Source: Rhizobium leucaenae USDA 9039 (lineage in GTDB: Bacteria; Pseudomonadota; Alphaproteobacteria; Rhizobiales; Rhizobiaceae). Taken from it: DNA of 64,000 nt. A program made the position numbers and the translations under genes. The notes under the pieces were generated by a model. It was not told the DNA's origin. It searched no databases and saw nothing but the letters and a program-made list of their open reading frames with translations. The DNA is taken from NCBI RefSeq assembly GCF_000426285.1, contig NZ_AUFB01000001.1:490181-554180 (forward strand), read 5' to 3'. Shown piece after piece: positions 59,850 through 64,000 of this stretch. The number at the start of each line of letters is the position of its first letter. Position 1 is the first letter of the stretch.

Positions 59850-61064
59850 GTGAAGCTGAAGGGCGACCAGAGCACTGCAAGGGCACTTAATCGACGCCTG
59901 ATCCTCAATCTTTTGCGCAGAGAGGGGCCGCGAAGTCGCGCCGATATCGCAACAATTACAGGGCTAAGCCCTGCAGCCGTGACGTTCGTTGTCGGCGACC
60001 TCTGTGAAGAAGGCATCGTTGTGGAAGGCCAAGCCGTGACTGGCCTTACCGGCAGGCGCCCTATCCCCGTGCAGATCAACTACGAGCATGGGCTCGCGGT
60101 TGGGTTCAAGCTGATGACGGATTCCGTTGAGTGCGTCACAACCGACCTTGCGACGAATCCCCTGGCGGCAATGCGCATACCCCTTGCTCGTCACGAGCCC
60201 GACTACGTCGCCGACCTGCTGGCTAACACCGTTCCTGAAATCGTCAAACTCGCCGAACGCCCTCATGCCAAGCTTACGGGTATCGGTATCTCCATGCCGG
60301 GCGTCATCAATGATGAACAGACAGCGTGTGTCCGCAGTCATCGCTTCAAATGGGACAATGTTCCCCTCGCCTCGCTTGTGGCAACGCGCGCAAACGTGCC
60401 GGCCTGGCTGGAAGACGACACCAACGCCTATGCCATTGCTCAGCAGCTTTTTGGGTTAGGGAGACAGCATCGCAATATGGCCGTCCTGGCGGTCGGTATT
60501 GGCATAAGCTGCGCGCTCGTGATCGAAGGAAAGCTCTATCGCGGCGCGAATGGTGCGGCCGGCAAGTTCGGTCATACGCTTTATGAAGAAAATGGGCGGC
60601 TGTGCGAATGCGGCAAGCGCGGCTGCCTGATGGCCTATCATTCCGAAGCATCGATCCTGAGACGCTGGCGCGAGGAAACCCGACATGAAGAGGACAAAGA
60701 GCTTCCCGAACTCCGCAGTGCATTGGCGGCCGGCGACCGGGCGGCGGTCGCGCTTGTCGAACACTCCGGCAAAAGCATAGGAACGGCGCTCGCCAATCTC
60801 GTCAACATCACGGATCCGGAAGTCATCGTCGCGGGCGGCGAAGCTGTCTCGCTTGGCGAACATTTTCTCGGGCCGCTTCGCGACGCCCTAGCCGCCAGGA
60901 CCTTCAGAACAGCTCCTCCCCTGCTTCCGGATTGGGAAGATAACTCCTGGGCCCGCGGCGCCGCTGCGCTGGTCACCCAAAAAATGTTCGATTTCGAATC
61001 GTCGAGCGGCTTTACCGATATTGGCCGGACATACACCGGCAGCCCAAAGAAATCCGCCGGGTAG
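59850..61064 (+). CDS. ROK family transcriptional regulator
   Basis: A 404-residue repressor-type protein, GTG start with AAGGA upstream. The N-terminal winged helix (RRLILNLLRREGPRSRADIA, then TITGLSPAAVTFVVGDLCEE) is followed by a ROK sugar-binding domain: GIGISMPGVIN, then GIGISCALVIEGKLYRGANG. The zinc motif is GRLCECGKRGCLMAY. It presumably senses a galactoside and controls the divergent importer/GH42 operon and itself, through the palindrome at 59823. Confidence 0.9.
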   Translation: MKLKGDQSTARALNRRLILNLLRREGPRSRADIATITGLSPAAVTFVVGDLCEEGIVVEGQAVTGLTGRRPIPVQINYEHGLAVGFKLMTDSVECVTTDLATNPLAAMRIPLARHEPDYVADLLANTVPEIVKLAERPHAKLTGIGISMPGVINDEQTACVRSHRFKWDNVPLASLVATRANVPAWLEDDTNAYAIAQQLFGLGRQHRNMAVLAVGIGISCALVIEGKLYRGANGAAGKFGHTLYEENGRLCECGKRGCLMAYHSEASILRRWREETRHEEDKELPELRSALAAGDRAAVALVEHSGKSIGTALANLVNITDPEVIVAGGEAVSLGEHFLGPLRDALAARTFRTAPPLLPDWEDNSWARGAAALVTQKMFDFESSSGFTDIGRTYTGSPKKSAG

Positions 61065-61298
61065 TCGCCTGTCGCATCAAGGCTCGCGATGTGCCGATTG
61101 CGGGCTTGCTGCTCCCGATGAGCAGGCAGTTTTGGCTCGAAGAAGGCCAGTTCTCGCTCGTCAGTGACCGCAGGCAATAGCAGCCGTAGAATAACGTGGA
61201 AAAGCTTCACACAGGTAAGGGTGTTGTAAGCAGAATATTCGACGTTATGACTATGTGGGAGGGCTGAAGGGGCGCGGCTCGGAATCGGAGGGGAATAA

Positions 61299-61940
61299 AT
61301 GAGACGCACAAAGGAGGAAGCGGCTGAAACCAGACGTGAGATACTGGGCGCCGCGGAGGTGTTGTTTCTCAATAACGGCTATGAAAATGTCACGCTGGAC
61401 GAAATAGCGGCGGCCGCCGGTGTTACGCGCGGAGCAGTTCACTGGCACTTCAAGAACAAGCAAGGTCTCTTGTTTGCGATCCGCGACAAGGCGCAGCAGC
61501 CGTTCCAGGAACTTGCGGAGCGAATTGCGGAAAGACACCCGCCCAATCCGCTTGAGCTGCTGATAGACACGATTTCGGGGACATTTGCAGATCTTCAGCA
61601 GGAGCCGCGTAAACGCGGGATGCTGAAAGTCATCATGTATCTCGACATGGCATTTTGTGAGGACGCCACAGACAATGAGGATTCTTTCCGGCATGATATG
61701 CGGACGCACTTTGCAAGAATTTTTCACTCCATCGATGCCGTCAAGCCGTTGCCTCCCCCTTGGACAGCGGATACCGCCGCTTCCGCTTTGACCGCGATCA
61801 TTGGAGGGTTAGTCGGAGAATGGGCGCTCGATAGAGGCGACTTTCAATTGGTTCCCTGCGGCCAAGCTCTTATCAAAATGATCCTGACCACTTGGTTTCC
61901 GACGCATCAAGGACACGAAGGCTCAGTCACGACAGCATGA
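61299..61940 (+). CDS. TetR family regulator (AcrR/TtgR-like)
   Basis: A 213-residue repressor. The N-terminal domain RREILGAAEVLFLNNGYENV, then TLDEIAAAAGVTRGAVHWHF, is the helix-turn-helix of the AcrR/TtgR branch, which controls multidrug RND efflux pumps. The C-terminal part is the usual ligand-binding bundle. No efflux genes lie next to it, although a TtgR-type palindrome is found 1.5 kb downstream at 63413. A hairpin terminator follows. It may have been split from its targets. Confidence 0.85.
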   Translation: MRRTKEEAAETRREILGAAEVLFLNNGYENVTLDEIAAAAGVTRGAVHWHFKNKQGLLFAIRDKAQQPFQELAERIAERHPPNPLELLIDTISGTFADLQQEPRKRGMLKVIMYLDMAFCEDATDNEDSFRHDMRTHFARIFHSIDAVKPLPPPWTADTAASALTAIIGGLVGEWALDRGDFQLVPCGQALIKMILTTWFPTHQGHEGSVTTA

Positions 61941-61951
61941 ATGCTTAATAA

Positions 61952-61984
61952 GAAAGGGTTCGGTAGGGAAAACCGAACCCTTTC
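61952..61984. terminator. Perfect 13-bp hairpin, terminator of the TetR gene
   Basis: GAAAGGGTTCGGT (61952-61964) pairs exactly with 61972-61984 around a seven-base loop, twelve bases after the stop. A short inverted repeat (TGATCGG/CCGATCA, 61991-62011) follows. Confidence 0.7.
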
Positions 61985-62017
61985 CGTATTTGATCGGAGG
62001 TCAACCGATCAGTGTAA

Positions 62018-62048
62018 GAAGCCTGCGGGATTGGAAACCGCAAGCTTC
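62018..62048 (-). terminator. Hairpin after the porin gene
   Basis: GAAGCCTGCGG (62018-62028) pairs with CCGCAAGCTTC (62038-62048), one mismatch, nine-base loop, 32 bases after the porin stop on the minus strand. Confidence 0.55.
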
Positions 62049-62079
62049 TCCTACCCGGCACAGGCCGGATAATTTAAGA

Positions 62080-63171
62080 TTAGAAACTGCGCTGGAAGCG
62101 CAGGATGCCGGCCCACTGGTCCTGATTGACCGAATCCCAATCCGTATAGGAGATTTCGGGTTCGATCAGCAGGTTTTTAACCGGGTTCCACTTGACGTTC
62201 GTCGTCGCGGCGAAGATCTTCGAGTCGGTGTAAGCGAGCTGCAGGTTCCACTTCAGCTTGTCGTTGATCGGAACGCCAACGCCGCCCCAAACTGCCCAGT
62301 CGCCCCAGCCGCAAAGATCAGGACGGCCTGCCGGGCAAGCGGAACGATCCAGGTTCGTGCCGGCATACTTGTTCAGCTTGTCGCCGTCCGTGTTCCAACC
62401 GCCCATCAAGAAGGCAGAGAAGGCACCGAAGTCGGCGTCGACGCGGGCCTTGACGGCACCTTCTTCGACGATCGAGTCGTAACCACCGACGACTTTGACG
62501 CCCCAGATGCCGGACTTGAAGCCAGCACCGGCGACCACGTCAGGAGCGTAGTGATCCGCCTTGTCATCACCCCACCAGCTCGAGCCGTAGGATGCGCCGG
62601 AGCCGCTGGAGTTGGAATCTTCGAGCGAGATCACAGCCGTGAAGCCGTTGCCGGCGTCGTAGTTGTAGGTGATCTGGTTCAGCTCGTACGGGCCGTCATA
62701 GATCACGTCGTCGTTGATGACGTCGCCGGCATAGCCAGCATAGAGGTTGTACTGCGAGTCGAGCTTGCCGACGGTGAAGCCACCGAGGCTGATATTGGCA
62801 AACAGCAGCTTGGTGCTCGTCGCATTGCCTTCCTGCCAGTCCCAACGCAGGACCATGTTGGTCTTCAGCGGGCCATATTCGGTATCCGTTGCGGTATCGA
62901 CATTGAGCTCGGCGCGGGTGTGCCACAAGGTGCCGGTCTTGTTCGTCGGGCTATAGGCATCATACCACTCGCCTTCGCTACGAACTTGGCCGCCGATCTT
63001 CAGGCAGGTTTCGGTACCCGGAATAAAGAAATATCCCGCGCCATAGGCGTCGCAAATGCGAACATACTGAAGAGGCTCCGGTTCGGCAGCGACGATAGCA
63101 TCCGCGGCGTGTGCGCCGGAAACTGCGGCAAGCGAGGCCGCAGAACTGATCAGAAGGCTTTTCAAATTCAT
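62080..63171 (-). CDS. Outer membrane porin (RopA/Omp2b type)
   Basis: A 363-residue porin with AGGAG and a Sec signal peptide (MNLKSLLISSAASLAAVSGA, cleaved before ADAIV). PLQYVRICDAYGAGYFFIPG and TETCLKIGGQVRSEG are the constant N-terminal strands of rhizobial and Brucella porins, and RFQRSF ends in Phe, as needed for outer membrane assembly. A pair of Cys residues (C near residue 39 and C near 56) and another pair later (SACPAGRPDLCGWGD) may form loop disulfides. It forms a trimeric diffusion channel. Confidence 0.92.
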   Translation of the reverse strand: MNLKSLLISSAASLAAVSGAHAADAIVAAEPEPLQYVRICDAYGAGYFFIPGTETCLKIGGQVRSEGEWYDAYSPTNKTGTLWHTRAELNVDTATDTEYGPLKTNMVLRWDWQEGNATSTKLLFANISLGGFTVGKLDSQYNLYAGYAGDVINDDVIYDGPYELNQITYNYDAGNGFTAVISLEDSNSSGSGASYGSSWWGDDKADHYAPDVVAGAGFKSGIWGVKVVGGYDSIVEEGAVKARVDADFGAFSAFLMGGWNTDGDKLNKYAGTNLDRSACPAGRPDLCGWGDWAVWGGVGVPINDKLKWNLQLAYTDSKIFAATTNVKWNPVKNLLIEPEISYTDWDSVNQDQWAGILRFQRSF

Positions 63172-63717
63172 CTTAAACTCCTGGTTGTAATATGCATTTC
63201 AAAGATTCCGCACGCATGGAGGTTCATCCACCAACCCCATGCAGAATTGACCTCGCATCAACGCGATCGAACAGATCTGCGATTGCCCTGCTTGATTCTG
63301 GCTTAAGTCCCTCTTATTCCGCCCAATCAGCCCCGCGACACGGCCCTGAAATGCCCTACCGATGCGGCCGATAGTTCGACCGCCAGACACATTCATGTCC
63401 TGAGTTTTATTTACAAACGAACGGTATGTTTGTCAATTATATGAAGGTGCCCTTATCACAAGCTTCGCTTGCTGTGACCAATATGCAACTATCGGCTTCA
63501 GCGCTGTTATTTATGCCGCCGCTATGCGCAGCGGGGATTGCTATTGCGGAGAGAGATTTGGTGGCCTTCTCAGCCGTTTACAAGTCGCGAATCCGCACGG
63601 AGACTGGCGTCGGTCGCCATCTTTCCCGAGCAGGAGCTTTGGAAGGCCGAGTTGATCGTGCGTGCCTCGACCGGCGTGGCGCCGGCCGACTAAGATAATG
63701 TAATTGGCACGACCTAT
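63172..63717. other. Intergenic stretch upstream of the porin
   Basis: I see no complete gene. A plus-strand frame ending at 63691 (ending ELWKAELIVRASTGVAPAD) has a protein-like tail but no start or RBS, so it may be a remnant. A regulator-type palindrome lies at 63413-63433. Confidence 0.45.
63413..63433. promoter_or_regulatory. TtgR/AcrR-type operator candidate
   Basis: ACAAAC (63413-63418) and GTTTGT (63428-63433) form an inverted repeat around nine bases inside an AT-rich stretch. The ACAAAC...GTTTGT layout resembles operators of TetR-family efflux regulators; the nearest TetR gene is at 61299. Confidence 0.4.
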
Positions 63718-63742
63718 CCGAAAACCGCTTCACGGTTTTCGG
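63718..63742. terminator. Perfect 10-bp hairpin before folD 3' end
   Basis: CCGAAAACCG (63718-63727) pairs exactly with 63733-63742 around CTTCA. On the minus strand it lies 17 bases after the folD stop. This hairpin type recurs in rhizobial genomes. Confidence 0.6.
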
Positions 63743-63759
63743 GATCATGCGCCAATGCT

Positions 63760-64000
63760 TTAGAATTTCGGCGGCATCCGACCGGCAGCACGGTGCGCAG
63801 CAATCGAGGTATTGGCCATCAGCATGGCAATCGTCATCGGCCCGACGCCACCCGGAACCGGGGTGATGACGGCGGCAACTTCGCCGGCTTCCGCAAAGGC
63901 GACATCGCCGACCAGGCGGCTCTTGCCCTCGCCTCTTTCCGGCGCATCAATGCGGTTGATGCCGACATCGATCACCGTCGCGCCCGGCTTGACCCAATCG
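63760..64000 (-). CDS. folD: FolD, methylenetetrahydrofolate dehydrogenase/cyclohydrolase, C-terminal part
   Basis: The last ~79 residues of FolD; the 5' part lies beyond the window. [18 protein letters not shown], then [20 protein letters not shown] and [20 protein letters not shown] are the C-terminal NADP domain and the conserved PGGVGPMT signature. The enzyme converts 5,10-methylene-THF to 10-formyl-THF. It is a housekeeping gene. Confidence 0.93.
   Translation of the reverse strand, partial: DWVKPGATVIDVGINRIDAPERGEGKSRLVGDVAFAEAGEVAAVITPVPGGVGPMTIAMLMANTSIAAHRAAGRMPPKF

Noticed and set aside
61990..63306. 438-codon plus-strand frame
   Set aside because: Antisense to the porin, no RBS; the porin has a signal peptide and terminal Phe.
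63426..63698. 90-codon plus-strand frame upstream of folD
   Set aside because: No RBS, mixed composition, and a protein-like tail only in another frame; noted as a possible remnant.
1..64000. Defence system, prophage, CRISPR array or insertion sequence
   Set aside because: I looked for repeat-spacer arrays, transposase motifs, integrase and restriction or toxin-antitoxin pairs and saw none.

Overview
The window looks like part of a Rhizobiaceae genome (Rhizobium/Agrobacterium type). The evidence is a RopA-like alphaproteobacterial porin, rhizobial intergenic mosaic (RIME-like) repeats, many small rhizobial hypothetical proteins and a GC-rich codon bias. No tRNA, rRNA, CRISPR array, transposase or phage gene was seen. 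The left edge cuts a small hypothetical gene and the right edge cuts folD.

Layout. 1-4.3 kb: truncated ECF sigma gene, a lipoprotein/Nramp-like transporter/two PRC-barrel operon, a frameshifted HD-domain gene and a gamma-glutamylcyclotransferase-like gene. 4.4-8.1 kb: two GH13 enzymes. 8.2-12 kb: small basic or membrane proteins, an isoaspartate methyltransferase/erythromycin-esterase fusion and a small RpoA-CTD-like protein. 12-19 kb: a phosphoribosyltransferase/kinase-like fusion, inositol-phosphate synthase, a histidine phosphatase, a clan-A glycosidase, and an FrhB-like/pyruvyl-transferase pair. 19.2-24.7 kb: a nuclease/YbhN/phospholipase D trio like E. coli ybhP-ybhN-clsB, a DUF72 gene and a second Nramp-like transporter. 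25-29 kb: two SDR dehydrogenases and small stress-type genes. 29.0-40.9 kb: one continuous 11.8-kb operon for alternative complex III (actABCDEF) plus a caa3-type oxygen reductase. 41-46.3 kb: topoisomerase IB and many small proteins, including a Cys-rich copper-binding type. 46.6-53.1 kb: a DUF2231/sorbosone dehydrogenase pair, an HWE-type histidine kinase and pqqABCDE. 53.2-61.1 kb: a beta-galactosidase (GH42) ABC-importer operon with a divergent ROK regulator. 61.3-64 kb: a TetR regulator, the porin and the 3' end of folD.

The unifying signal I found is regulatory. About twenty intergenic sites of the form GGAAC-N16/17-nGTT stand in the correct orientation before genes between 3 and 48.5 kb. 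This is the promoter type of the alphaproteobacterial general-stress sigma factor EcfG (RpoE2/RpoE4). One exact copy (GGAAC-N16-CGTT) precedes the alternative complex III/caa3 operon, and others precede the nuclease/YbhN/PLD trio, both GH13 genes, both SDRs and several small proteins. I infer that most of 3-48.5 kb is a general-stress island. It would combine compatible-solute and inositol metabolism, envelope lipid remodelling, protein repair, DNA topology control and a second respiratory branch. The PQQ and galactoside regions and the porin lack such sites.

Coordinates were read by eye. Starts were chosen from ribosome binding sites where one is visible. Two single-base frameshifts lie in short homopolymers and may be sequence errors.
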